A stretch of DNA of 64,000 nt from Alphaproteobacteria bacterium (GCA_017308235.1 JAFKFL010000007.1:124001-188000), one strand, 5' to 3'. Positions 32,479 to 41,047 are shown, counted from the stretch's first letter. The notes: generated from the letters alone by a model not told the origin. Program-made: numbers and translations.

Positions 32479-34299
32479 TCATTCGACCGTGACGGATTTC
32501 GCCAGGTTGCGCGGTTGGTCGATATCGCATCCTCGCTGCAAGGCGACATGGTAGGCGAGCAGTTGGAGCGGAATATTCAGCAGCAGGGGATCGAGCTCCG
32601 GCTCGAGCATCGGCACCTCGAACGACCGATCGAAGGCGACATGCGCTTCACCGGGATGGGTGATGGCGATGACGGGGCCGCCGCGCGCCTTGATCTCCTC
32701 GATCGTCGAGACGTTCTTCCGGTAAAGATCGTCTCGCGGCAGGACGATGACCGTCGGCGTCTCCGATGTCACCAGCGCGAGCGGTCCGTGCTTGAGCTCG
32801 GAGGCGGGATAGGCCTCGGCATGGAGGTAGCTCACCTCCTTGAGCTTCAGCGCGCCTTCCATCGCGATGGCGTAGCCCGCGGCCCGGCCGATATAGAAAG
32901 CATGCTCGGCCTTCTGGAAGCACTCGGCGAGCTGGGCGATCTCGTCCTCGCGTTTGAGGATGGCTGCGATGTGGTCGGGCAGGGCCTCCAGGCCTTTGAT
33001 CAGCCGCGCGCCGTTGGCATTGGAGAGATCGCGCAGCCGCCCGAGATGGATGGCGAGCAGCGCCAGGGCGACGACGCTGCAGGTGAAGGTCTTGGTCGAG
33101 ACGACCGCGATCTCCGGGCCGGCATGCAGGTAGATCCCGTGGCCGCATTCGCGCGCGATGGTGCTGCCGACGACGTTCACGATGCCGATGATACGGCCGC
33201 CGCGGCGTTTGATCTCCTGTACCGCCGCGAGGGTGTCGAACGTCTCCCCCGACTGGCTCACGGCGATATAGAGCGTATCCATCTCGATGACCGGATTGCG
33301 ATAGCGGAACTCCGAGGCCGGCTCCGCCTGGGTAGGGAGGCGCGCGAGCTGCTCGATTAGATGGCTTGCCGTGGCGCCGGCAATGTAGGCCGCGCCGCAG
33401 CCCAGGAGCTTGATGCGGCGCACGTCCAGCAAGTCACGCGCGGCGAGCTCGATGCCGCCGAGATGCGTGGTCTGGAATCGAGCATCGAGGCGGCCACCCA
33501 GTGTCCGCCGCACCGCCTCGGGTTGGTCGCCGATCTCCTTGCGCATGTAATGGTCGAACGCGCCCTTCTCATAGGCCTCGTCTTTCCAGACGAGTGCCGA
33601 CGGGGTCTTGACGGTGCTGGTGCCATCGAGCTTGCGCGTTTCGTAGCCGTCGGCGCGGACGACGGCGATCTCGCCGTCGTCGAGGTGCACCATGCTGGTC
33701 GCGTGACGCACGAAGGCGGCGGAGTCCGAGCCAAACAGCATCTCCTTGTCGCCGATCCCGAGGACGATGGGGCTGCCGTTGCGCGCGACGACCAGCACGT
33801 CCGGCCGCGCCGCATCGATGACCGCGAGACCATAAGTGCCAACCACGAGCCGCAGCGCCGCACTCACGACATTCTCCAGCGGCGAGCCGTCGTCCATCAT
33901 GGCGATCAGGTGGGCGAATACTTCGGTATCGGTGTCGGAGCTGAAGGTGACGCCGCGTGCCGTGAGTTGCTCCTTGAGCGCGGCGGCATTCTCGATGATG
34001 CCGTTGTGCACCACGGCGAACCGGCCGGCGCTGTCGCAGTGGGGATGGGCGTTGCGATCGCTCGGCTCGCCATTGGTTGCCCAACGTGTGTGGGCGATAC
34101 CCATCATGCCCTTGAAGCGCTGCGGCTTCAGCTCATCGAGCTCGCGGACGCGCCCCTTGCATTTGGCGACCTTGAGCGTGCCCTTGTTGCCGACGGCGAT
34201 GCCGGCGGAATCGTAGCCGCGATATTCGAGTCTATGCAGGCCTGCCATCAGGATGGGGGCCGCCTGACGCTTGCCGATGTAGCCAACGATGCCGCACAT
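32479..34299 (-). CDS. glmS: Glutamine--fructose-6-phosphate aminotransferase (isomerising)
   Basis: A 606-residue cytoplasmic enzyme making glucosamine-6-phosphate, the first step to UDP-GlcNAc. The N-terminal nucleophile is C2 in MCGIVGYIG; the glutaminase domain has HRLEYRGYDSAG and HTRWATNG (about 86). Two SIS isomerase domains follow (SQSGETFDT at about 350; STKTFTCSV about 400), ending DQPRNLAKSVTVE, the standard GlmS C-terminus. Length equals E. coli GlmS. It starts 8 bp after a small uncharacterised gene and shares its message. No glmS ribozyme is expected or seen. Confidence 0.97.
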   Translation of the reverse strand: MCGIVGYIGKRQAAPILMAGLHRLEYRGYDSAGIAVGNKGTLKVAKCKGRVRELDELKPQRFKGMMGIAHTRWATNGEPSDRNAHPHCDSAGRFAVVHNGIIENAAALKEQLTARGVTFSSDTDTEVFAHLIAMMDDGSPLENVVSAALRLVVGTYGLAVIDAARPDVLVVARNGSPIVLGIGDKEMLFGSDSAAFVRHATSMVHLDDGEIAVVRADGYETRKLDGTSTVKTPSALVWKDEAYEKGAFDHYMRKEIGDQPEAVRRTLGGRLDARFQTTHLGGIELAARDLLDVRRIKLLGCGAAYIAGATASHLIEQLARLPTQAEPASEFRYRNPVIEMDTLYIAVSQSGETFDTLAAVQEIKRRGGRIIGIVNVVGSTIARECGHGIYLHAGPEIAVVSTKTFTCSVVALALLAIHLGRLRDLSNANGARLIKGLEALPDHIAAILKREDEIAQLAECFQKAEHAFYIGRAAGYAIAMEGALKLKEVSYLHAEAYPASELKHGPLALVTSETPTVIVLPRDDLYRKNVSTIEEIKARGGPVIAITHPGEAHVAFDRSFEVPMLEPELDPLLLNIPLQLLAYHVALQRGCDIDQPRNLAKSVTVE

Positions 34300-34307
34300 G
34301 AAGGATC

Positions 34308-34622
34308 CTAGCCGTAGATGATGCGGCGCAGTTGCCGCGTGGTGTAAGCCGGCGCCGGAAAGCGCCGCTGCGCGAGCTCCGCCTGGAGCTGAGTGAAGAT
34401 CGCCGCGTTGGCGAGACCCTGGCGTTGCAACGCCAGGTGGCGTCTTCGGACGAACTCCTCCGGCTGCTCGATCAAGAACGACAGAACCTCATCGACGACC
34501 CGGCGAGCCTCGCTGCGGTCCAACCTCGATGTTCGGGCGAGGTATTCCAGAAGCTCTTCCAAATCGTCCGATCCGGCGTCGTTCAAGCAAGACCCTATCA
34601 GTTGGCCACTAGAACTGTACAT
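34308..34622 (-). CDS. Small uncharacterised protein upstream of glmS
   Basis: A 104-residue, arginine-rich, helical protein ending in PAYTTRQLRRIIYG. It contains LEELLEYLARTSRLDRSEARRVV and RRHLALQRQGLANAAIF (each a probable helix). I do not recognise the family. The ATG at 34622 may not be the real start, since it lies beside a 20-bp palindrome; TTG at 34586, after AGGGTCTTGC, would give 92 residues. It is followed after 8 bp by glmS, so the two are co-transcribed. A role in regulating GlmS or cell-wall precursor supply would be guesswork. Confidence 0.7.
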   Translation of the reverse strand: MYSSSGQLIGSCLNDAGSDDLEELLEYLARTSRLDRSEARRVVDEVLSFLIEQPEEFVRRRHLALQRQGLANAAIFTQLQAELAQRRFPAPAYTTRQLRRIIYG

Positions 34623-34623
34623 T

Positions 34624-34643
34624 TTTGCCTGAATTCGGGCAAA
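34624..34643. promoter_or_regulatory. 20-bp near-perfect palindrome upstream of the glmS operon
   Basis: TTTGCC and GGCAAA flank a central GAATTC, with one mismatched pair. It lies in the 142-bp divergent gap between the glmS operon and the Rid gene, almost touching the annotated start of the small upstream gene. A dimeric repressor site is plausible; no regulator can be named. Confidence 0.45.
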
Positions 34644-34764
34644 TTAGCCCAAAATCGATTACAGGCGGCTGGTGGCGTCGTCGCGCGAAGGTGAGCGTCG
34701 AGACCTCCCCGCTGTGTCACGTTCGCCGGCTATCAGACATGGATCTGCAGGAGGACGCTGAGAC

Positions 34765-35178
34765 ATGGCCAAGATCGAATATCTCAATCCCGAGGGCACA
34801 TGCCCGGCTCAGGGACTCTACTCACACGTGACGCGGGTGCCCGCGGGACCCTTGTTTTTCGTCGCCGGTCAGCTCGCCGTCGATCTCGACGGCAACGTCG
34901 TCGGCAAGAACGACTTCGACCGCCAGTTCCATCAAGTCTTCGACAATCTGGGGGCCGTCCTGAAGGGGATCGGCGCCGACTTCAACGACGTCGTGAAATT
35001 CACGACCTATCTAGTGCACTCGCAAGATCTCGAGAAATTCATGCGGCTGCGGGCCGCGCTCTTCCCGAAGATCTTCAAGGGACCGCTCTATCCGCCCAAC
35101 ACGCTGCTGACCCTCGATCGTCTGGTGAAGGAAGACTTCCTTTTTGAAGTCGAGGCCGTCGTCCGAGGCAGAGAATAG
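34765..35178 (+). CDS. Rid family (YjgF/YER057c) protein lacking the conserved arginine
   Basis: A 137-residue trimeric-barrel protein. Fold motifs are LFFVAGQLAVDLDGNVV (about residue 32), NLGAVLKGIGADFNDVVKFTTYL (about 63-85), and FLFEVEAVV at the end. In RidA the imine/enamine deaminase activity needs an arginine (R105 of E. coli, in PARSCVEVARL); the corresponding segment here is PPNTLLTLDRL, so asparagine replaces it. Non-RidA Rid subgroups often lack that arginine. ATG at 34765. It is divergent from the glmS operon and convergent with the aldolase gene. Confidence 0.88.
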   Translation: MAKIEYLNPEGTCPAQGLYSHVTRVPAGPLFFVAGQLAVDLDGNVVGKNDFDRQFHQVFDNLGAVLKGIGADFNDVVKFTTYLVHSQDLEKFMRLRAALFPKIFKGPLYPPNTLLTLDRLVKEDFLFEVEAVVRGRE

Positions 35179-35180
35179 GA

Positions 35181-36080
35181 TCAAGCCTTGACGCTGGATG
35201 CGCGGTAGATTTCGTCGATCGAGGCCGCCAGCTCAGCGTCGAACTCGGCGTCGCTCTTTGACTGCGTGAGGCCTTCCGTCAGGGCGCGCGAGAAGCTTGC
35301 GATCATGCCGCGATTAGTGGCCAGGCGGCGGCAGGCCTCGGCACGCGTATAGCCACCGGACAGCGCCACGACGCGCGCGACACCAGCATGCTTGATCAGC
35401 GGTACATAGAAGTCGGCGGTCTCGGGCAGGGTGAGCTTGAGCATCACCTGCGTGCCCTTCGGCAGGGCGTCGAGCCGGGCGAGGAGTGCGGCACGCAGTA
35501 GGGCCTCGCAGCCGGCCTTGTCGGGACTCTTGATCGAAATCTCCGGCTCGATGATGGGCATCAGTCCGTGCGCAGAGATCTGATCGGCAACCTCGAACTG
35601 CTGGGCAACGATGGCTGCGATGCCCGGCTTCGATGCGAGATTGATCACCGAGCGCATCTTGGTGCCGAAGATGCCAAGCTTGACGGCGCGCTCGAGAAGG
35701 GCGTCGAGGCCGGAAATCGGCTTCATCAAGGAAACGCCGTCCTTCTCGGTCTCCAGCCCCTTGTCGACCTTGAGGAACGGCACGACATCGCGATCCTGCC
35801 ACAGAAAGGTCGGCACCGGCTTGCCCTTCGCTTCGCCATCCATAGTGCGCTCGAACAGAATGGCGGCAATCACCTTGGCGCCGGTGAAGGATGGCGACGT
35901 CATGATGCGCACGCGCATCTCGTGCATCAGCCTGAACATCTCGGCTTCGTCGCCGTGCCAGGCGCTATCCGGGATGCCGTAGGCGCGCAGCGCGCCCGGC
36001 GTCGAGCCACCGCTCTGGTCGAGCGCAGCGATGAAGCCTGGCTTGGTGGACATCTGCTTGTACATCTCGTCATTGGCCAT
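35181..36080 (-). CDS. Fructose-bisphosphate aldolase, class I
   Basis: A 299-residue Schiff-base aldolase. It has FIAALDQSGGSTPGAL (about residue 16), the class I hallmark near the N-terminus, IIEPEISI (about 178), and the lysine segment VMLKLTLPE (about 216) in the position of the Schiff-base lysine. The phosphate-binding VVALSGGYTR follows. ATG at 36080 lies six bases after GGGAGG, so it is preferred to the ATG at 36086. It stands alone, with an acyl-CoA ligase gene upstream on the same strand at 100 bp. Role: cleavage or formation of fructose-1,6-bisphosphate. Confidence 0.9.
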   Translation of the reverse strand: MANDEMYKQMSTKPGFIAALDQSGGSTPGALRAYGIPDSAWHGDEAEMFRLMHEMRVRIMTSPSFTGAKVIAAILFERTMDGEAKGKPVPTFLWQDRDVVPFLKVDKGLETEKDGVSLMKPISGLDALLERAVKLGIFGTKMRSVINLASKPGIAAIVAQQFEVADQISAHGLMPIIEPEISIKSPDKAGCEALLRAALLARLDALPKGTQVMLKLTLPETADFYVPLIKHAGVARVVALSGGYTRAEACRRLATNRGMIASFSRALTEGLTQSKSDAEFDAELAASIDEIYRASSVKA

Positions 36081-36180
36081 GTTCATCCTCCCGCAGGCTG
36101 GCATCGGCAGGCAGTCTCTGTCGTAGCTGACTTTCCATTGTGTGACACGACTCTAGCCAACCCGACCTCTATTAATATCC

Positions 36181-37839
36181 CTATATTTCGCGGGTTTCGT
36201 TCGCCATCGCAGGGGCCGGTAAGAAACGCTTCCGGGCGTCCTCGCGCAGGTCGGTCTTCTTGATCTTGCCCGACTCGGTCATCGGAAAAGCCTCGAGGAA
36301 CACGACGTGCCGCGGCAGCTTGAAGCTCGCGATCTTGCCGCGGCAGTGGCCCAGGACGTCCTCGGCGTCGATCGTCGCATCTTCCTTGCATTGGACATAG
36401 GCGACGGCGACTTCGCCCAGGCGCGTATCCGGCAGACCGACCACGGCGACCTGCTGCACGGCGGGGTGTTCCAGCAACAACGCCTCGGTCTCCATCGGGT
36501 CGACGTTCTCGCCGCCGACTTTCAGCATGTCCTTGTAGCGGCCGAGGAAGCGAAGGGCGCCATCGGTCAACCACAGCGCCGCATCGCCGGTGCGGAACCA
36601 ACCGTCCTTGGTGAAGGTGGCCGACGTCTCAGCCGGCTTACGATAATACTCCTTCATCACCGCCCAGCCGCGCACCTGCAGCTCGCCCGTCACGCCTGGC
36701 CCGAGGATTTCACCGCTGGCCTCATCGACGATTCGCAGCTCGTAGCCCGGCCCCGGCCAGCCAGACGCCTCGCTGCGATGCGTTTCATCGTCGTCGAGCG
36801 ACGACAGCGAGACGCCCAGCCACACCTCGGTCATGCCGAAGCCCGACAGATTCTTCAGTGGCGCGAGCGCCTCCATGCCGCGGCGTACGACGGGCGTGGC
36901 GCTCAGCATGCCGGCCGCGAAGATGCCGGTGCGCAGGCTCGATAGATTGCGCGGCCGCGCCTCCTGGGCTTCCGTCAGGCCTTTCATGTGGGCCTCGAAG
37001 CCGTGGATGATCGTCGCGTGTTCCTTTTCGATCAGGTCGAGAGTTTCATCGGCATCGAAGCCTCGGGTCACGACTTGCCGCGCGCCCGTGATCATCGACA
37101 TCCATGCCCCCTCGGAAAGGCCGAAGGCGTGGAAGAGCGGCAGGTAGTTCAGGATCGTGTCGCTCGACGTGATCGCCATTAGTTCGGCCCGCTCCTCGAC
37201 ATTGCGGATCAGCTCGTGCGTGCGCACCACGCCTTTGGGGAATCCGGTCGTGCCCGAGGTGTACATGATGAAAGCGGGTGCCGTGGCCGTAACCTCACAA
37301 GCGCGGTCGGACAGATGATCGGCGGAAATGTCTCGCGCCGGCCTGGCGAGCGAGGCCCAGTCGAGGGTTCCCGCCTGCGGTGCGTCACCGAGCAGGATCA
37401 CGTGGCGCAGCAGCGGATAGCGAGAATCCCGCACCTCGTCGCCGATGGCCGGCAGGGCGACGGCTTCGCGCACCATGCCGCCATAGTCGACGGGGCCGGA
37501 GCGATCGTGCGTGATCAGGAAGTTGCTGTCGGATTGCGTCAGGACATACGAAAGATCGCGCGTCCGGAACCGCGTGTTGATCGGCACGAGCACTGCGCCG
37601 ATCTTCTGCACGGCGAAGGAGATAAAAATCCAGTCGTCGCTGTTGTTGAGCCACAGCGCGACGTGTTCGCCGTGCTTAACGCCGGCGGCCATCAGCCGTC
37701 GCGCGGCCTCGTCGATGCGCGCCGCAACTTCACGAAATGTATAGCGCGATGAGCCGAACACCAGCCCTTCGCGATCCGGCAGGCGGGCCGCGACATCATC
37801 CGCAAGGTCGCCGAAGCGACGGGGGCGGTCGGCTGTCAT
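36181..37839 (-). CDS. Acyl-CoA synthetase / AMP-dependent ligase
   Basis: A 552-residue ANL-superfamily enzyme that activates a carboxylic acid as acyl-AMP and then acyl-CoA. The P-loop is MYTSGTTGFPKGVV (about residue 190), the A5-type motif GFGMTEVWLG is near 320, GWFRTGDAALW near 415, GRYKDMLKVGG near 432, and the catalytic lysine in ESGKIKKTDLRE near the C-terminus. Its ATG at 37839 lies 70 bp from the divergent YghU-type gene. The acid substrate cannot be deduced. Confidence 0.92.
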   Translation of the reverse strand: MTADRPRRFGDLADDVAARLPDREGLVFGSSRYTFREVAARIDEAARRLMAAGVKHGEHVALWLNNSDDWIFISFAVQKIGAVLVPINTRFRTRDLSYVLTQSDSNFLITHDRSGPVDYGGMVREAVALPAIGDEVRDSRYPLLRHVILLGDAPQAGTLDWASLARPARDISADHLSDRACEVTATAPAFIMYTSGTTGFPKGVVRTHELIRNVEERAELMAITSSDTILNYLPLFHAFGLSEGAWMSMITGARQVVTRGFDADETLDLIEKEHATIIHGFEAHMKGLTEAQEARPRNLSSLRTGIFAAGMLSATPVVRRGMEALAPLKNLSGFGMTEVWLGVSLSSLDDDETHRSEASGWPGPGYELRIVDEASGEILGPGVTGELQVRGWAVMKEYYRKPAETSATFTKDGWFRTGDAALWLTDGALRFLGRYKDMLKVGGENVDPMETEALLLEHPAVQQVAVVGLPDTRLGEVAVAYVQCKEDATIDAEDVLGHCRGKIASFKLPRHVVFLEAFPMTESGKIKKTDLREDARKRFLPAPAMANETREI

Positions 37840-37909
37840 GGTACGCGATCCTAGATCAGATAGAATGGCGCGACTATCGAAGCCATCAGTAATCAGTAGA
37901 GGACCTGGT

Positions 37910-38794
37910 ATGAGCAGTTCATCCGATTATGCGCCGCCGAAAGTCTGGGCCTGGAACAAGGCGAGCGGGGGCCAGTTTGCCAGTATCAACCGCCCGATCG
38001 CGGGCCCGACTCACGACAAGGAGTTGCCGGTCGGCCGCCATCCCCTGCAGCTCTATTCGCTGGGCACGCCAAACGGCCAGAAGGTAACCATCCTTCTGGA
38101 GGAGCTGCTGGCGCTTGGCCATCGCGGCGCGGAATACGATGCCTGGGTGATCCGGATCGGCCAGGGCGAGCAGTTCGGCAGCGGGTTCGTGGCGGCAAAC
38201 CCCAACTCCAAGATTCCTGCGCTGGTCGATCGCAGCGGCTCCAAGCCCATCCGCGTGTTCGAATCAGGCGCAATCCTGCTCTATCTCGCCGAGAAGTTCG
38301 GTGCCTTCGTGCCGAAAGCGAGCGCCAGCGAAGCGCGTGCCGAATGCCTGTCCTGGCTGTTCTGGCAGATGGGCAGCGCGCCCTACCTCGGGGGCGGGTT
38401 CGGGCACTTCTATGTCTATGCGCCGAGCAAGATCGAATATGCCATCGACCGGTTTGCGATGGAGACCAAACGGCAGCTCGACGTCCTCGACCGGCGTCTT
38501 GCCGAGAGCAAGTATCTGGCCGGCGACGACTACACGATCGCCGACATGGCGGTGTGGCCGTGGTACGGCGGGTTGGCCAAGGGCGTGCTGTACGGCACGG
38601 CGGCGGAATTCCTGTCCGCCCAGGACTACAAGAACGTCCAGCGCTGGGCTGATGCCATCGCGGCGCGGCCGTCCGTCCGGCGCGGTCGGATCGTCAATCG
38701 CCTGCAGGGCGATCCGGCACAGCAGCTACATGAACGCCCCGACGCCAGCGACTTCGAGCTTCGGACGCAGGACAAGCTGGCGGCCGGGAGCTAG
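37910..38794 (+). CDS. yghU: Glutathione S-transferase family disulfide reductase, YghU-like
   Basis: A 294-residue protein, close to the 288 of E. coli YghU. The long N-terminus PPKVWAWNKASGGQFASINRPIAGPTHDKELPVG (key INRPIAG) is diagnostic of the YghU group. The thioredoxin-like part has LYSLGTPNGQKVTILLEE, and the glutathione site includes NPNSKIPALVD and FESGAILLYLAEK. The helical domain carries YTIADMAVWPWYG. ATG at 37910 follows TAGAGGACC. Expected role: glutathione-dependent disulfide or peroxide reduction in the cytoplasm. A palindromic repeat begins 8 bp after its stop. Confidence 0.92.
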   Translation: MSSSSDYAPPKVWAWNKASGGQFASINRPIAGPTHDKELPVGRHPLQLYSLGTPNGQKVTILLEELLALGHRGAEYDAWVIRIGQGEQFGSGFVAANPNSKIPALVDRSGSKPIRVFESGAILLYLAEKFGAFVPKASASEARAECLSWLFWQMGSAPYLGGGFGHFYVYAPSKIEYAIDRFAMETKRQLDVLDRRLAESKYLAGDDYTIADMAVWPWYGGLAKGVLYGTAAEFLSAQDYKNVQRWADAIAARPSVRRGRIVNRLQGDPAQQLHERPDASDFELRTQDKLAAGS

Positions 38795-38801
38795 AGCATC
38801 A

Positions 38802-38909
38802 CCTCACCCTGAGGAGCGCGCGTGAGCGCGCGTCTCGAAGGGTGGCACCAACACTTTGTGCGCTGCCCACCCTTCGAGACGCGGCCTGCGGCCGCTCCTC
38901 AGGGTGAGG
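38802..38909. repeat. Nested palindromic repeat element, copy 1
   Basis: The outer arms CCTCACCCTGAGGAGC (38802-38817) and GCTCCTCAGGGTGAGG (38894-38909) are exact inverse complements. Inner arms CGTCTCGAAGGGTGG (38831-38845) and CCACCCTTCGAGACG (38867-38881) are too. A second copy stands at 62387-62489. The element lies just after the yghU stop and ends 14 bp before the TctC-type start codon. As RNA it folds into a long double hairpin that could end or stabilise the upstream transcript. Confidence 0.9.
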
Positions 38910-38923
38910 GGAGAGACTTCACC

Positions 38924-39898
38924 ATGTCCTGTACACGGCGCGCTGTTGTCGCGACTCTTTTGTTGAGCCTTGGCGCACGGCGCGTCTTGGCCCAGAGCAG
39001 CTACCCGAACAAACTCATCAGACTCATCGTGCCGTTCGCGCCGGGCGGCAATGCGGACCTGACGGGACGACTCTTCGGCGACGCTCTGTCGAAACGCCTC
39101 GGTCAGCAGGTCGTGGTCGACAATCGAGGTGGCGCCGGCGGTGCCATCGGTGCGGAAGTCGCAGCCAAGTCGCCGGCCGATGGCTATACGATCGTTCTTG
39201 GATCGACCGGTACGTTCCTGGTGAGCCCGCGCATGACGGGTGGCGAGCCGCCTTACACGCTCGCGAGCTTCGCGCCAGTTGCTTTGCTCAGCACCTCGCC
39301 GATGGACATCGTCGTCAATGCGGCGAGCCCGATCAAGGACTGGGCGGGCATGCTGGCGCAGCTGCGTGCCAAGCCGGGCACGGTCACGATCGGTCATCCC
39401 GGAAACGGCAGCACCAACCATCTCGCCATACTGCGGCTGCAGAAGGCGCTGGGTGTGACGTTCAACGTCATTCCCTACAAGAGTAACGGGCCTGCGCTGA
39501 ACGATCTGCTGGCGGGCCAGATCGATTCGGTGATGGACCAGATTCCGGCGTCGATCGGCCATGTGCGCAACGGCCGGCTCCGCGCCATCGCCGTCACGAC
39601 GTCACAGCGGGCGGCGCAACTTCCCGATACGCCGACGCTCGCCGAAACAGGCGTCAAGGATTTCTCGGCCACCACGCCGCTGGTGCTGATGGCGCCGGCA
39701 GGAACGCCAACGGAGATCGTGAAGAAGCTCAATGAAGCCGTCGCCGATTCCCTGGCCGATCCTGCGGTGAAGGACAGGCTTTCCGAGCTTGGGTCGGAAA
39801 CCCAGGCCCTGACGCCGGATGCTTTGGCGGCGTTCTTGCAGAACGAAAATACGACGATCGAGGAGCTCAGCCGCAGCGGGCTGTTGAAAGTCGAGTAG
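38924..39898 (+). CDS. Tripartite tricarboxylate transporter-type binding protein (Bug/TctC family)
   Basis: A 324-residue periplasmic binding protein. The signal peptide (about 1-22, with TRRAVVATLLLS) ends near VLAQSS. The mature part begins YPNKLIRLIVPFAPGGNADLTGR (key PFAPGG), then VVVDNRGGAGGAIGAEVAAKSPADGYT, all Bug hallmarks. No TctA or TctB membrane gene is present, as is common for this expanded family. The ATG at 38924 follows GGGGAGAG, which partly lies in the end of the palindromic repeat. Ligand unknown, probably a carboxylate. Confidence 0.92.
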   Translation: MSCTRRAVVATLLLSLGARRVLAQSSYPNKLIRLIVPFAPGGNADLTGRLFGDALSKRLGQQVVVDNRGGAGGAIGAEVAAKSPADGYTIVLGSTGTFLVSPRMTGGEPPYTLASFAPVALLSTSPMDIVVNAASPIKDWAGMLAQLRAKPGTVTIGHPGNGSTNHLAILRLQKALGVTFNVIPYKSNGPALNDLLAGQIDSVMDQIPASIGHVRNGRLRAIAVTTSQRAAQLPDTPTLAETGVKDFSATTPLVLMAPAGTPTEIVKKLNEAVADSLADPAVKDRLSELGSETQALTPDALAAFLQNENTTIEELSRSGLLKVE

Positions 39899-41047
39899 TC
39901 ACGCCTGCCAGCGCTGAGGTGAGAAAAGCTCGGCCAGTGTCGTGACCGCACCGTCCGCTTCGGCACGATCGATCGTCTCGTTGGTGTCGCCAAAGCCCTT
40001 CATGTCGCCGCCCTCGACGGCCTGGACCACGATGCCGTCACGCCGCGGCACGACGTAAACCTGGCGGTACGACAGCCCGTAGTGCACCCCCGACTGCGGG
40101 ATCAGCCGGGCGATCTGTCCCCGCACCGGTGTGACGGTTTCGTCCTTCCACAACGCGCGGGCGCCATAGCCGGTGCAATTGATCACCGCTCTCATGCCCA
40201 GCGACGCGATCTGCTGGGGCGCCTGGAAGTTTGCATATTTGAACTGGCCGCCGGCGGCGAAGAAGTCAGCCAGCAGCGTGTGTCCATAGTCGGAGATGTT
40301 GAAGATCATGTTCTCGCTGCGATAGACGGCATTGGCGCGAAACGGCGCCATTTCGGCCGACAGCCGCCGCGCCCTCGGGACCAGGTCGGCGATGCGACGA
40401 TGATAATCTGCGAAATCCAGGCTTTGTGTCGGAGGAGGACTGCCGCTTCGCGGTTGGCCGTCAGCCGAGACGGAATAGAAGTCGGTCCATTCCACGGGAT
40501 CGCCGGGCAGGCCGAGATAGTCGCGGTGCGTCTTGAAGGACGTCCGCGCCATCTCTTCCCATAGGCTCGCGAACCCCGCCGGCGCCGCATCGGCGAGCGC
40601 GATGCGCGAGTCAGGTGTCCACGCTCCGGTGGCGCGCGCCGACCGCGTCTGCGGCAGTTGCTCGCGCGCGTAGATCGTCACCTTCGCGCCGGCGCGCTGG
40701 GCCAGGATCGCCGAGGTGAGTCCGAGAATGCCGCAGCCGATCACCGCGACCTCGCGCGGCTGGACCGACATCGCCTTGCGTACCACGATCTCGCTGGAGC
40801 CCCAGGAGAGCGACCAGCCGCTGCCGCCATGGCCGTAGTTGTGCACCACGAGGGTATTGCCGACGCGTTCGGCATCGAGTCTCGGTCCGGCGGCGCGGAA
40901 CGGCCTGAGGCAGACCGCGATGTCGAAGATGCGGTCCGTCTGCGCGCGGATGGGCACAAGCTGCTCGCCGCGGTAGCCGGACGCGGTCGTGCATCCGGCC
41001 AGCGATCCTCCGCCCAACACCAACGCCCGGCGACTCAGCATCCGCAT
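39899..41047 (-). CDS. Exported FAD-dependent D-amino-acid-oxidase-like protein, circularly permuted
   Basis: A 382-residue oxidoreductase. Residues 1-19 (SRRALVLGGGSLAGC) form a twin-arginine-like signal with lipobox LAGC, the lipid-bearing residue being C19. Segments normally at the end of D-amino-acid oxidases come first: RPFRAAGPR at 48-56 (substrate arginine region) and HNYGHGG at 69-75. The FAD motif GCGILG, normally at the N-terminus, is at 104-109. The chain then continues in the usual order through NCTGYGARAL and VRGQIARL to YVVPRRDG and stops where the normal C-terminal part would start. Start ATG at 41047 or 41041. It is convergent, with no gap, to the TctC gene. Confidence 0.85.
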   Translation of the reverse strand: MRMLSRRALVLGGGSLAGCTTASGYRGEQLVPIRAQTDRIFDIAVCLRPFRAAGPRLDAERVGNTLVVHNYGHGGSGWSLSWGSSEIVVRKAMSVQPREVAVIGCGILGLTSAILAQRAGAKVTIYAREQLPQTRSARATGAWTPDSRIALADAAPAGFASLWEEMARTSFKTHRDYLGLPGDPVEWTDFYSVSADGQPRSGSPPPTQSLDFADYHRRIADLVPRARRLSAEMAPFRANAVYRSENMIFNISDYGHTLLADFFAAGGQFKYANFQAPQQIASLGMRAVINCTGYGARALWKDETVTPVRGQIARLIPQSGVHYGLSYRQVYVVPRRDGIVVQAVEGGDMKGFGDTNETIDRAEADGAVTTLAELFSPQRWQA

